Assembly (NCBI GenBank): GCA_035656415.1
Contig: DASRSM010000032.1
Location: forward strand, 1-23,126
Direction of reading: 5' to 3'
From: JAFAHZ01 sp035656415
GTDB lineage: Bacteria > Vulcanimicrobiota > Vulcanimicrobiia > Vulcanimicrobiales > Vulcanimicrobiaceae
Length of the DNA stretch: 23,126 nt
Position 1 is the stretch's first letter, and every line of letters starts with the position of its first letter. Below, piece after piece: positions 1-8,295 of this stretch. The notes beneath the pieces are model-generated. The model was not told where the DNA came from. It searched no databases and worked only from the letters and a program-made list of their open reading frames with translations. A program made the translations under genes and the position numbers.

Positions 1-59
1 GCTTCGAGCTGCAGTTGGCCGCGAAGCTCCTCGAGCTCGGCGGAGACGACGTTTTGTAG
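1..59 (+). CDS. possible C-terminal end of an upstream gene (partial)
   Basis: From base 3 the + strand reads FELQLAAKLLELGGDDVL and then a TAG stop at 57-59. Codons are rich in G or C at the third position, as in the real genes of the window, and the peptide looks like an amphipathic helix. Only 18 codons are visible, so no product can be assigned. The mirrored - strand frame is also open and GC3-rich (it reads GLQNVVSAELEELRG) but shows no usual start codon before an in-frame stop, so the + reading is preferred. Confidence is low. Confidence 0.3.
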   Translation, partial: FELQLAAKLLELGGDDVL

Positions 60-100
60 CCCGTAAACAGTCGGCCCGGCTGAATTTGTAGCCTGCCTCC

Positions 101-136
101 ATAGGTACGGTTAGCCTCGGGACGTACAATCTTCCA
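101..136 (+). promoter_or_regulatory. putative promoter giving a leaderless or near-leaderless mRNA
   Basis: A good -10 hexamer, TACAAT, lies at 125-130. It is followed by six bases (cttcca) and then the ATG at 137, so the expected transcription start coincides with the A of the start codon. No Shine-Dalgarno sequence precedes the ATG. The -35 region at the usual spacing (about 101-107, ataggta) is a poor match to TTGACA. The -10 box and the missing Shine-Dalgarno are seen directly; leaderless initiation is inferred. Confidence 0.4.
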
Positions 137-3100
137 ATGCGCAGACTGATCGCGGCCTTCGCCGCCTTCGCTTTCGTCTTCGTTCCTACATTGCACGTAG
201 TGGCCGGTACGACGGGGTCGTTCCACGGTCGCGTCGTCGAAGCCGGAACGGGAGCGCCCGTCGCGGGTGCAACCATAACCGCCGTCTCGCCGTCGCAAAG
301 CGCGACCGTGTCCACCGACGCGGGCGGGAACTTTTCTATTATCTCACTAGCTCCCGACACGTACGTCGTTAGCGCGAGCAAAAGCGGCTACGATCCGCAG
401 TCGCAACCCGGGATGACGGTGTTCGCCGACCAATCGCGCACGATCGATTTTTCGCTGCCGAAGGCATTGAAGACGATCGCGCGCACGCAGGCGCGCTCGT
501 CGCAAAGCCTGGTGCACGCCGGCGTCACGAGCGATCTGTATTCGGTCGGACCCAGCGGACAGAAAGCGGCGCAGGCGCTGGGCGGAGCGGGCTCGATGTC
601 GCAGGCCTACGGCGCGATCGCGAGCGCGCCGGGTGTGAATATGCCTTCGACGCAGCAAGGCTGGTATCAAGGCGTCTACATTCGCGGCGGCGACATCGAC
701 CAGGTAGCGTACGAGTTTGACGGCCTGCCGGTTACGCGTCAATCCGACCTCGCACCGATCACGACGCTCACCAGCCTGGGCAGCCAGGAAGTGCAGGTCT
801 ACACGGGTGGTACGGCGGCGTCTTCAAACTCGTCGGGACTGGCCGGCTACATCAACCAAGTCATCAAAACGGGTACGAGTCCGGGCTACGCCAATGCCGA
901 ACTCGGAATCGGGACGCCGGCGTTCTTTCACTCGGCAAAGGTTGAAGTTTCCGGCGCAACGCCCGACCGGCTCTTCTCGTACTATGCCGGATTTGCGGGC
1001 ACGAACGAGACGTTCCGCTATGGCGATCAGTTCAACGCGGCCGGGAATCCGCTGTATTTTTATCCGTTGCTCACGCCAAGCGGCAATCCGCAGTTCAACG
1101 CCTACGGCAGCGGCATTCTGGACGGCAATTACGGCAAGGCGCCGAATTACGGAGCCGCCTTCGCACCCGGACCGAGCTACTCTCAAGCCGTTACCTACGA
1201 TCGCGAAAATCTCGTCAACGTGCACATCGGCATTCCGCACAAGAACTCGGCGATGCGCGACGACATCCAGCTGCTGTACATCGGCGGCGGAATCTTTTCG
1301 GGGTATTACAGCTCGCAGAACGAGCTCGGCATCACCCCCCACGTCGCTTCGGGACTCGGATTCGGTTATCCGATTCCCTATCTGAAATCGACTTACTACG
1401 GCGGTTCGCTGATGCAGACGCCGGACGCGTCGAAGCTCATCTACAACGCGAACTTCCCAAGCCAGCCCGATAACGAGACGCTCATCGATCCCGGTCAGCG
1501 CGACGGATCGAGCACGTTTTACTCGATTCAAAAGTTCCAATATCAAAAGAACTTCGATCCGGCGTCGTACCTTCGCTTTTTGGCGTATACCGAATATTCG
1601 AACTGGTTCTTTACGGGATTATTGAGCGCGCAGCTTCCATTCGGAGGGGAGCCCGCCGACTACGAAGTCGACGACCACACGCTGGGTGCGGGCTTGGTGT
1701 ACTCCAACCAGCTTTCCGCCAAGCACTTACTGACCGCGCAGATGACGTTCAACACGCAGAACCTGCAGACGTATAACGCGCAGTTCAGCTCCACCGACAG
1801 CGCGACGACCAGCCTCGGCGGCAACAACTATCTGTACTCGCCCTGCGTCACGGTACAAGATCCCTACGCGCACAGATCGTGCGGACCAATGTACTCCACC
1901 GGTCTGGGCACGGTACTGAGCAGCTACGTCGATGCAAACGGCAACTGTTACAACTACCAAACCGGACAACGATGGAGCTGCTTCGATTATCGCAGCCAGG
2001 GCGGTCTGTTGCCCGGTGGCGGCTTTTGGGATTTAACGCCCGGAACCGCACCGGCCGGAACTCCGGCCGCGCGCGACCACGCCCACTGGGTGATGACCGA
2101 GAACGGCCAGAGCGCGCAAGTCGACAACGTGCATCCGTACTTCACGTCGTACTCGCTCACCGATTTGTGGCAGCCCAGCGACCGCCTCACGATTAACGCA
2201 GGCGTTCGTCTCGACCATCTGCTCTATGCGACCGACGATCTCGTTTCCGGATATCCGGCGCGCCAGTTCTGGTTCAACGCGTACGACCGCGAGCATTGCA
2301 GCCGCCTCGGTCAAGATCCGCAGTGGACCTTCAATCCCGTGGACGGGGGCTTCGGCGCGTGCGCGAACGGATTCGCGCCGATGTGGGTCAACGGCGCGGT
2401 GAATCCGGGCGTCGGTCTGACGAACGTCGGTGCCGGAAACGCCATCGCCAACGTGCTTCAGCCGCGCGTCTCGTTCACGTATTCGACCGATCCGAACACG
2501 GTAATCCGCGGAAGCTACGGAAAGTACGCCCGCGCCGAAGCGTCGTCGTATTACCAATACAACACCTACCAGCAGAATCTCGCATCGTTCATCTCGCAGT
2601 TCGTACCGTACGGTTACACGTCCCCCGATCACAACATCTATCCGGACACGTCGTACAACGCCGACCTTTCCTTGGAAAAACACCTCAAGGGAACGGAGTA
2701 TTCGTTCAAGCTTACTCCGTTCTACCGAACGACCCGCAATCAAGTTGAATATAAAGCGATCAATCCGCTCGTCGGAACGCTTGCCGGCCTCAACATCGGC
2801 ACGCAGCGTTCTTACGGCGTGGAGCTTTCGCTGCAAGCGGGCGATTTTTCACGCGACGGTTTCTCCGCGCAGCTCTCCTACACGTATACGAACAGTAAGG
2901 TGCAGTTCGCGCCGATCAACGGGCAAAGCGTCATCGACGGACTGAACTCGGCCATCGAGCAGTTCAACTCGTTCACGCGCGGTTGTGCGGGCGTCACGTC
3001 GTCGTCCGCCAACTGGGCCGCCTGCGGCTCGGGTCTCTACGCGGGCAACGCTGCGGCAAAGCTGTCTAACGTGTACGCGCCACAAAAGCCCGGCACGCTG

Positions 3101-3793
3101 GCAGTACCGAACCCCTACTACAATTACTCGCTTCAGCCGCTGATGGATAAAAACGGCTGGTATGAACCTTACGACACGATCCCGGGGGCTTTTAGCTACT
3201 CGAACGGCTTCGAAGTACCCAACGTCGTATCGCTCATCTTGAACTACAAGCACAAAAACTTCACCGTGACGCCGTCGCTTCATTACATCGACGGGTCGTT
3301 CTACGGATCGCCGCTGGTATATCCGGGGTACGTTCCCCAGTTCTGTTCGCAGCTGCCGTCGAAGACGGCGTCGACGCCGGGCGTTTCCTGTCATAACGAC
3401 GGAGCCGCGAGCTACAACGATCCGGCGCAAGCGATCTTCATTCCCGACCCGTACACGGGCCGCTTCGATACACCCGGCTCCCTGCGCGAGCCTTCTCAGT
3501 TTACGATGAACTTGCAGATGGCTTACGACGTCTCGCCGCGCGTCTCCGTAACCGCCACGCTCGTCAACATCGTCAACGTCTGCCCGCAGCGCGGCTATGC
3601 GTGGGACAACCAAATTACCTGCGTCTACGGCAACTTGCCGTCGAACATTCAACCGCCCTCCGGCAACTTCTTGACGAATCCGCCGACACAGCTGAAGTAC
3701 CCGTACGGAACGTTCTTCAACATCACGGAAACGGGCGAGACGGCACCGATCCAGCCGTTTAATCTATTCGTGAATCTCAGCGTGAAAGTTTAA
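137..3793 (+). CDS. TonB-dependent outer-membrane receptor, Oar-like, with carboxypeptidase-regulatory-like domain
   Basis: This is an outer-membrane active-transport receptor of 1218 residues. Residues 1-23 form a signal peptide (MRRLIAAFAAFAFVFV then a cleavage-type VVAG). Residues about 27-106 are a carboxypeptidase-regulatory-like beta-sandwich with the usual G-x-V-x-(D/E)-x-x-x-x-x-P-V-x-G-A-x-(I/V) start and a GNFSIISLAPDTY stretch. The plug domain spans roughly 145-255, with the motifs YIRGGDIDQVAYEFDG and SLGSQEVQVYTGG. The remainder is a long barrel rich in Tyr, Asn and Ser. All 12 cysteines fall in the second half, in six close pairs, probably in extracellular loops. The length and the N-terminal domain match the large Oar/CarboxypepD_reg receptors of Acidobacteriota and related phyla. 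The substrate is unknown. The next gene follows within 20 bases and encodes an exported amine oxidase. No Shine-Dalgarno is seen before ATG 137. Confidence 0.9.
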   Translation: MRRLIAAFAAFAFVFVPTLHVVAGTTGSFHGRVVEAGTGAPVAGATITAVSPSQSATVSTDAGGNFSIISLAPDTYVVSASKSGYDPQSQPGMTVFADQSRTIDFSLPKALKTIARTQARSSQSLVHAGVTSDLYSVGPSGQKAAQALGGAGSMSQAYGAIASAPGVNMPSTQQGWYQGVYIRGGDIDQVAYEFDGLPVTRQSDLAPITTLTSLGSQEVQVYTGGTAASSNSSGLAGYINQVIKTGTSPGYANAELGIGTPAFFHSAKVEVSGATPDRLFSYYAGFAGTNETFRYGDQFNAAGNPLYFYPLLTPSGNPQFNAYGSGILDGNYGKAPNYGAAFAPGPSYSQAVTYDRENLVNVHIGIPHKNSAMRDDIQLLYIGGGIFSGYYSSQNELGITPHVASGLGFGYPIPYLKSTYYGGSLMQTPDASKLIYNANFPSQPDNETLIDPGQRDGSSTFYSIQKFQYQKNFDPASYLRFLAYTEYSNWFFTGLLSAQLPFGGEPADYEVDDHTLGAGLVYSNQLSAKHLLTAQMTFNTQNLQTYNAQFSSTDSATTSLGGNNYLYSPCVTVQDPYAHRSCGPMYSTGLGTVLSSYVDANGNCYNYQTGQRWSCFDYRSQGGLLPGGGFWDLTPGTAPAGTPAARDHAHWVMTENGQSAQVDNVHPYFTSYSLTDLWQPSDRLTINAGVRLDHLLYATDDLVSGYPARQFWFNAYDREHCSRLGQDPQWTFNPVDGGFGACANGFAPMWVNGAVNPGVGLTNVGAGNAIANVLQPRVSFTYSTDPNTVIRGSYGKYARAEASSYYQYNTYQQNLASFISQFVPYGYTSPDHNIYPDTSYNADLSLEKHLKGTEYSFKLTPFYRTTRNQVEYKAINPLVGTLAGLNIGTQRSYGVELSLQAGDFSRDGFSAQLSYTYTNSKVQFAPINGQSVIDGLNSAIEQFNSFTRGCAGVTSSSANWAACGSGLYAGNAAAKLSNVYAPQKPGTLAVPNPYYNYSLQPLMDKNGWYEPYDTIPGAFSYSNGFEVPNVVSLILNYKHKNFTVTPSLHYIDGSFYGSPLVYPGYVPQFCSQLPSKTASTPGVSCHNDGAASYNDPAQAIFIPDPYTGRFDTPGSLREPSQFTMNLQMAYDVSPRVSVTATLVNIVNVCPQRGYAWDNQITCVYGNLPSNIQPPSGNFLTNPPTQLKYPYGTFFNITETGETAPIQPFNLFVNLSVKV

Positions 3794-3811
3794 TCGTTGC
3801 GAAGCCCGTTG

Positions 3812-5401
3812 ATGCGTGAACTGCGATCCCTCGCGGTCCGTCGCAATGCCGAATCACGTGGTGAGTTTCTTCGGCGGACGGCCTCCGCCTTAACGGTAGC
3901 GGCGCTCGTTCCGCAGTTTGCTGCGTGCTCCTCGTCGCAGTCACGCGGTCGCGAACGCATCGTCATCGTTGGAGCCGGAATCGCCGGACTGACGGCGGCG
4001 CGTCAGCTGCGCGATGCCGGCATCGACGCGGTCGTTTACGAATCGTCGACTCGCGTCGGCGGACGCATGCATTCCGAGCGCAAGTATTGGGCGCAAGGCC
4101 AGCACACCGAATGGTGCGGAGCGATGATCGATTCGCTGCACGTGAACATGCACCGGCTTGCCGCGCGGTTCAACGTGCCGCTGCTGAACACGTTTTCTCA
4201 GCGGCCGCCCGGCGCGCGCGATACGGCGTTTCTCGACGGCCGCTACTATTCGATGACCGACGCGGACCGGGACTTCGCGGCGATCTACCCGATACTGCAG
4301 CGGCAGCTCGCTAAGATCAACCCCGCGACGACCTACCTCACGGCGACTCCTGAGGCGCGAAAGATCGACGCGACCAGCATGCACGATTGGATCGTGCGAT
4401 ACGTTCCGGGCGGACTGAACTCGCAGCTCGGCCGTTTGATCAAGGAAGCGTATCGCAACGAGTACGGCCGAGAGATCGAGGAGATCAGTGCGCTCAATCT
4501 CGTCGTTCAACTCGGACAGCAACGTCACTTCGACCAGACCCACGAGTTGAACGTGCTCGGCTATTCCGACCAGAAGTACATCGCCGCGACCGGGAGCCAG
4601 TCGATTCCCGAAGCCATTGCGGCGTCGTTGCCGGCGGGCAGCATTGTATTCAACCGCCGTCTCCAGGCCCTCAGCCGGCGAAGCGGCGGAACGTACGAGC
4701 TGCGTTTTGGTACCGACAGCGCAACGGAGATCGTCGACGCGGATCGCGTGATCCTCGCAATCCCGTTTATCGTATTGCGCGGCCTCGACACGTCGGGCGC
4801 CGGTTTCGACGCGGCGAAGCACAAGGCGATCGACATGCTCGGTTACGGGTATCACACGAAGCTTCACCTGCAGTTCGATCGCCGTGCTTGGATGCGCGCG
4901 CAGCATCCATGGCCGCAGCCGGCGAACGGCCAAATTTGGACGACGCTGCCGGTGCAGAGCGCGCTGGATTTTTCGCTCGGACAAGCCGGCAGCGACGGGT
5001 TAATCGAAGTTTTCACGGGAGCCGGAATGGCGATGCTCGACACGCCGCCGCAGCCTTACTCGTACGTCGAAAGCTCGCCCGCCGTACGCCGGCACGTAAA
5101 GACGTTCTTCGCGCAGCTCGACGATATTTGGCCCGGCGTGTCGCCTACGTGGAACGGCAAGGCAACCTTCGGAAACGCGCAAGCGGATCCCAACATTCTG
5201 GCGAGCTACTCGTGCTGGCTGGTCGGACAGTGTACGACCATCGCCGGCCACGAAGCCACCCCGCAGGGTCGCGTGCACTTCGCCGGCGAGCATACGTCGG
5301 TCGACAACCAAGGCTTCATGGAGGGCGGTGCCGAGTCGGGCATCCGCGCCGCCAACGAAATTCTCGCCGACTACAAAATCAAGCAGAAGTCCCAGACGTA
5401 A
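3812..5401 (+). CDS. exported flavin monoamine oxidase-family oxidoreductase
   Basis: This is an FAD-dependent amine oxidase of the MAO/L-amino-acid oxidase fold, which oxidises an amine to an imine with release of peroxide. Counting from ATG 3812 (529 residues), the N-terminus has the Tat-like signal SRGEFLRRTASALTVAA ending in a lipobox-like FAAC at residue about 39. An ADP-binding motif VGAGIAGL (about 53-60) follows, then an acidic residue binding the ribose (YES) and the GGRM motif (about 83-86). The C-terminus carries the family FAD-binding signature with FAGEHTS and GFMEGGAESG. The frame is also open from a TTG at 3797, four bases after the receptor stop; ATG 3812 is preferred because TTG starts are rarer and the signal peptide is complete from it. 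The canonical SRR pair is SRG here, so Tat export is likely but not certain. The substrate cannot be read from the sequence. Confidence 0.85.
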   Translation: MRELRSLAVRRNAESRGEFLRRTASALTVAALVPQFAACSSSQSRGRERIVIVGAGIAGLTAARQLRDAGIDAVVYESSTRVGGRMHSERKYWAQGQHTEWCGAMIDSLHVNMHRLAARFNVPLLNTFSQRPPGARDTAFLDGRYYSMTDADRDFAAIYPILQRQLAKINPATTYLTATPEARKIDATSMHDWIVRYVPGGLNSQLGRLIKEAYRNEYGREIEEISALNLVVQLGQQRHFDQTHELNVLGYSDQKYIAATGSQSIPEAIAASLPAGSIVFNRRLQALSRRSGGTYELRFGTDSATEIVDADRVILAIPFIVLRGLDTSGAGFDAAKHKAIDMLGYGYHTKLHLQFDRRAWMRAQHPWPQPANGQIWTTLPVQSALDFSLGQAGSDGLIEVFTGAGMAMLDTPPQPYSYVESSPAVRRHVKTFFAQLDDIWPGVSPTWNGKATFGNAQADPNILASYSCWLVGQCTTIAGHEATPQGRVHFAGEHTSVDNQGFMEGGAESGIRAANEILADYKIKQKSQT

Positions 5402-5407
5402 AGTCGA

Positions 5408-7276
5408 ATGGTGGGCGCCGTGCATATAGTGGGCACGGCGGGTCACGTCGACCACGGCAAATCGTCTCTCGTCGCAGCGCTGACCGGGACCAATCCGGAT
5501 CGTTGGCTGGAAGAACAACTGCGCGGCATGACGCTCGATTTGGGATTCGCGCACCTCGTTCTCGACGGTGGAATTGAAGCCGGAATCGTAGACGTTCCGG
5601 GACACGAGCGCTTTCTCCACAACATGCTTGCCGGAGCGGCCGGGATGGACGTGCTGCTGCTCGTCGTCGACGTCAACGAAGGCGTGATGCCGCAAACGCG
5701 CGAGCACCTCGACATCCTGCGATATCTCAACGTGCGCCGCACGATCGTCGCGCTGACCAAAATCGATCTGCTTGCGGAATCGGAACTCGCGCCGGCGCGC
5801 GAGTCGATCGCGGACGATTTGCGCGGTACCATAGCCGAAGGCTCGCAAACGATCGGCGTTTCGAGCCACACGGGTGCGGGTCTCGACGACCTGCGCGATG
5901 CGCTCGCGCAGACGCTTGCGTCGCTGCCGCCGCGCGATGCCGAGGCGCCGCTGTACCTTCCGGTCGATCGCGTCTTCGCACTCCCGGGACTCGGAACGGT
6001 CGTTACCGGCACGCTGATGCAAGGACGCATTCGCACCGGCGACGCGGTGACGTTTGCGCCGAGCGGAAGCGGGGCGCGCGTTCGCAGCGTACACGTCTTC
6101 GGAAAGCAGCGCGACGCAGTTGAAGCCGGATCGCGCGTTGCGTTAAACGTTCCCGGCATCGATCGGCACGACGTCGCGCGCGGCGAAGCGGTCGTCGGAC
6201 GCGAGTTTTCGGGACGCACCAACTTGGAAGTCCGCTTCACCGCGCTGCCGGGCGCGCTCAAACTGCTTGCGCGCAGAACGCCGGTGCACGCGTACGTCGG
6301 CTCCGCAGAAATTCTCGGTACGCTGCTGTTGGAAGAACGACCGGGGCCGAACGAGATGCGCGCGCGCCTCGCGCTGCGTTCGCCGGTCGTTGCGTTTCCC
6401 GGCGTGCGATTCGTCGTTCGGCGTCTTTCGCCGCACGTGCTGCTGGGCGGCGGATTCGTCGAGGGCATCGAAGCGAACGCGCCCATAAGCGACGGCGTGA
6501 CGCCGGCGGAAAGCGCGATCGCGAGCGTGCTCGCGAACGCCGGAACCGAACCCATGCCGGCTGCCGAGATTGCGGTGGCCGCAAATTTGCGCGAAGACGT
6601 CGTGGCCAAAGCGCTCGACGCGCTCGCGGAGCGCGGCGACGCGATTCGCGTACAGCGCCCGGTCGCCTTCGTGCACGCTGCCGCCGCGCGCGAATACCTG
6701 AGTGCCGTGAACGCACATCTCGAGGAACTGCACCGCGCCGAGCCGTGGGCGATGGGCGCGACGTCGATTGCGATCGCTCGCGCCACCGGCAAGAGCGAAG
6801 CTCTGGCGGTGCGGCTGCTTTCGGCGTTTGCCGACGAAGGCAGAATCGCCAACCGCGGCGGCTATTATGCAGCGGTCGACTTTACTCCGGCGCTCACGAC
6901 GAAACAGCGCGAGTTTTTCGACGATCTCGTGAGCGTCGACGCCTCCAACCCGTTCGTTCCCGTGCCGTTCGAAGAGGTCACGTCGGCGGTGCGCAAAGCG
7001 CAGATTCCGGGCGCGGCCAAGGCGTTCGACACGCTGCTGGCGCGCGGAGCGTTGATCAAAGTCGGTGAATGTCTCTACCGGGGATCGCAAATCGCGCAAA
7101 TTCAGGCGCGTCTGGAGCAATTTTTGCTTCGGGCGGGGAAGATGACGGCGTCCGAGTTTCGCGATTTGCTCGGAACGTCTCGGAAGTACGCCCTGCCGCT
7201 ATTGGAGTGGTTAGACGCGCGCGGGATCACGCTTCGGAGCGGCGATTATCGCATGCTACGCAAGAGGTCTACATGA
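5408..7276 (+). CDS. selB: selenocysteine-specific translation elongation factor SelB
   Basis: SelB is the GTPase that carries selenocysteinyl-tRNA-Sec to UGA codons marked by a SECIS element. The 622-residue protein has every G-domain motif: P-loop GHVDHGKSS (12-20), switch I RGMTLDLGFA (39-48, the SelB form of the EF-Tu RGITI motif), DVPGHERF (62-69), TKID (117-120) and SSHTGAG. Translation-factor beta-barrels follow, then a C-terminal third of winged-helix character ending KMTASEFRDLLGTSRKYALPLLEWLDARG, which is the typical SECIS-binding end of SelB. The length is normal for the family. It begins six bases after the amine oxidase stop. An in-frame GTG at codon 5 is an alternative start that matches short family N-termini. 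The stop is TGA immediately followed by TAG, and it overlaps the next start codon (ATGA). A tRNA-Sec gene in the same window confirms the role. Confidence 0.95.
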   Translation: MVGAVHIVGTAGHVDHGKSSLVAALTGTNPDRWLEEQLRGMTLDLGFAHLVLDGGIEAGIVDVPGHERFLHNMLAGAAGMDVLLLVVDVNEGVMPQTREHLDILRYLNVRRTIVALTKIDLLAESELAPARESIADDLRGTIAEGSQTIGVSSHTGAGLDDLRDALAQTLASLPPRDAEAPLYLPVDRVFALPGLGTVVTGTLMQGRIRTGDAVTFAPSGSGARVRSVHVFGKQRDAVEAGSRVALNVPGIDRHDVARGEAVVGREFSGRTNLEVRFTALPGALKLLARRTPVHAYVGSAEILGTLLLEERPGPNEMRARLALRSPVVAFPGVRFVVRRLSPHVLLGGGFVEGIEANAPISDGVTPAESAIASVLANAGTEPMPAAEIAVAANLREDVVAKALDALAERGDAIRVQRPVAFVHAAAAREYLSAVNAHLEELHRAEPWAMGATSIAIARATGKSEALAVRLLSAFADEGRIANRGGYYAAVDFTPALTTKQREFFDDLVSVDASNPFVPVPFEEVTSAVRKAQIPGAAKAFDTLLARGALIKVGECLYRGSQIAQIQARLEQFLLRAGKMTASEFRDLLGTSRKYALPLLEWLDARGITLRSGDYRMLRKRST

Positions 7277-8295
7277 TAGATGCAGTCGTGTTGCCTAAGG
7301 CTGAGCTGCACGTTCACGTCGAAGGGACGCTCGAACCCGAGCTGCTCTTCAAATGCGCCGAGCGTCACAAGCTGCAGCTCGAGTACGCCAACGTCGATGC
7401 GCTGCGCGCGGCGTACCGCTTTAGCGGCCTGTCGTCGTTTCTCAAGCTCTACTATCAGGCTATGTCCGTGCTTCGCCACGAGCAAGACTTCTACGATCTC
7501 ACCACCGCGTACTTAAAACGCGCCGTAAGTCAGGGCGTCCGCCACGCGGAGATTTTCTTCGATCCGCAAGCCCACAATTCGCGCGGCGTCGCTCTCGACA
7601 TCGTCGTCGAAGGGATTTCGCAGGCGCTCCGTGACGGAGAGCGCGACTTGGGCGTCAGCGCGCTGCTCATTCCGTGCTTCTTGCGCGACAAGACGCCCGA
7701 ATCGGCCGCTATGATGCTCCAGAGCCTCCTTCGATATAAGGATCGCTTCGTCGGAATCGGACTCGACTCGGCCGAGATGGGCAATCCGCCGAGCAAATTC
7801 GCCGCCGTCTTTCATCGCGCGAAAGCCGAGGGTTTGCGGCTCGTTTGCCACGCCGGCGAGGAAGGTTCGCCGGAATACGTGTGGGACGCGATCCAGGTTC
7901 TCGAGGCGGAACGCATCGACCACGGCGTGCGAAGCATGGAAGATCTTCAGCTCGTCGAGTACCTCCGCCAGGAACAAATTCCGTTGACCGTCTGCCCGTT
8001 GTCCAACGTGCGCTTGCACGTCGTGCCCTCGCTCGCGATGCATCCGCTCAAGCGGATGTTGGACGCCGGCCTGATGGTAACGTGCAACTCCGACGACCCG
8101 GCGTATTTCGGCGGGTACGTCGGCGACAACTTCGCACGATGCGCCGATGCGCTGCGGCTCACCACCTCTGAGACGATAACGCTGGCGCGAAACTCGTTCA
8201 ACGCTTCGTTCATCGGAGACGCCGCGAAGCGCGGGTTTCTCGACGAGCTCGACGCCTACGTCGCGAGCGTCGCGACCCCCTCAGTGATGGATTAG
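7273..8295 (+). CDS. adenine deaminase of the adenosine-deaminase superfamily
   Basis: This is a zinc-dependent aminohydrolase of 340 residues in purine salvage. Metal and catalytic residues are visible: HVHVEGT (H13, H15), CHAGEEG (H193, E196), DHGVR (H217) and NSDDPAYFGGY (D274, D275). The motifs GLDSAEMGNPPSKF (about 164-176) and SDDPAYFGGY are typical of the Aah1-type adenine deaminases; true adenosine deaminases usually read GIDLAGDE and NTDDP. Adenine to hypoxanthine is therefore the more likely reaction, though adenosine is not excluded. The start chosen is the ATG overlapping the selB stop; AGAGG at 7264-7268 is a suitable ribosome-binding site. The frame extends upstream to 7069, but that part lies inside selB and has no family similarity. 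The 3' end overlaps the convergent RMD1-like gene by 15 bases. Confidence 0.85.
   Translation: MIDAVVLPKAELHVHVEGTLEPELLFKCAERHKLQLEYANVDALRAAYRFSGLSSFLKLYYQAMSVLRHEQDFYDLTTAYLKRAVSQGVRHAEIFFDPQAHNSRGVALDIVVEGISQALRDGERDLGVSALLIPCFLRDKTPESAAMMLQSLLRYKDRFVGIGLDSAEMGNPPSKFAAVFHRAKAEGLRLVCHAGEEGSPEYVWDAIQVLEAERIDHGVRSMEDLQLVEYLRQEQIPLTVCPLSNVRLHVVPSLAMHPLKRMLDAGLMVTCNSDDPAYFGGYVGDNFARCADALRLTTSETITLARNSFNASFIGDAAKRGFLDELDAYVASVATPSVMD

Noticed and set aside
5443..6852. Long antisense open frame (469 codons) across selB
   Set aside because: It mirrors the codon structure of selB, and its composition (Ser, Arg, Ala and Thr rich, no motif) is typical of shadow frames in high-GC DNA.
7069..7272. 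N-terminal extension of the deaminase
   Set aside because: It lies inside the selB C-terminal domain and has no ADA-family similarity. The ATG at 7273 begins directly before the conserved HVHVEGT region and has a ribosome-binding site.
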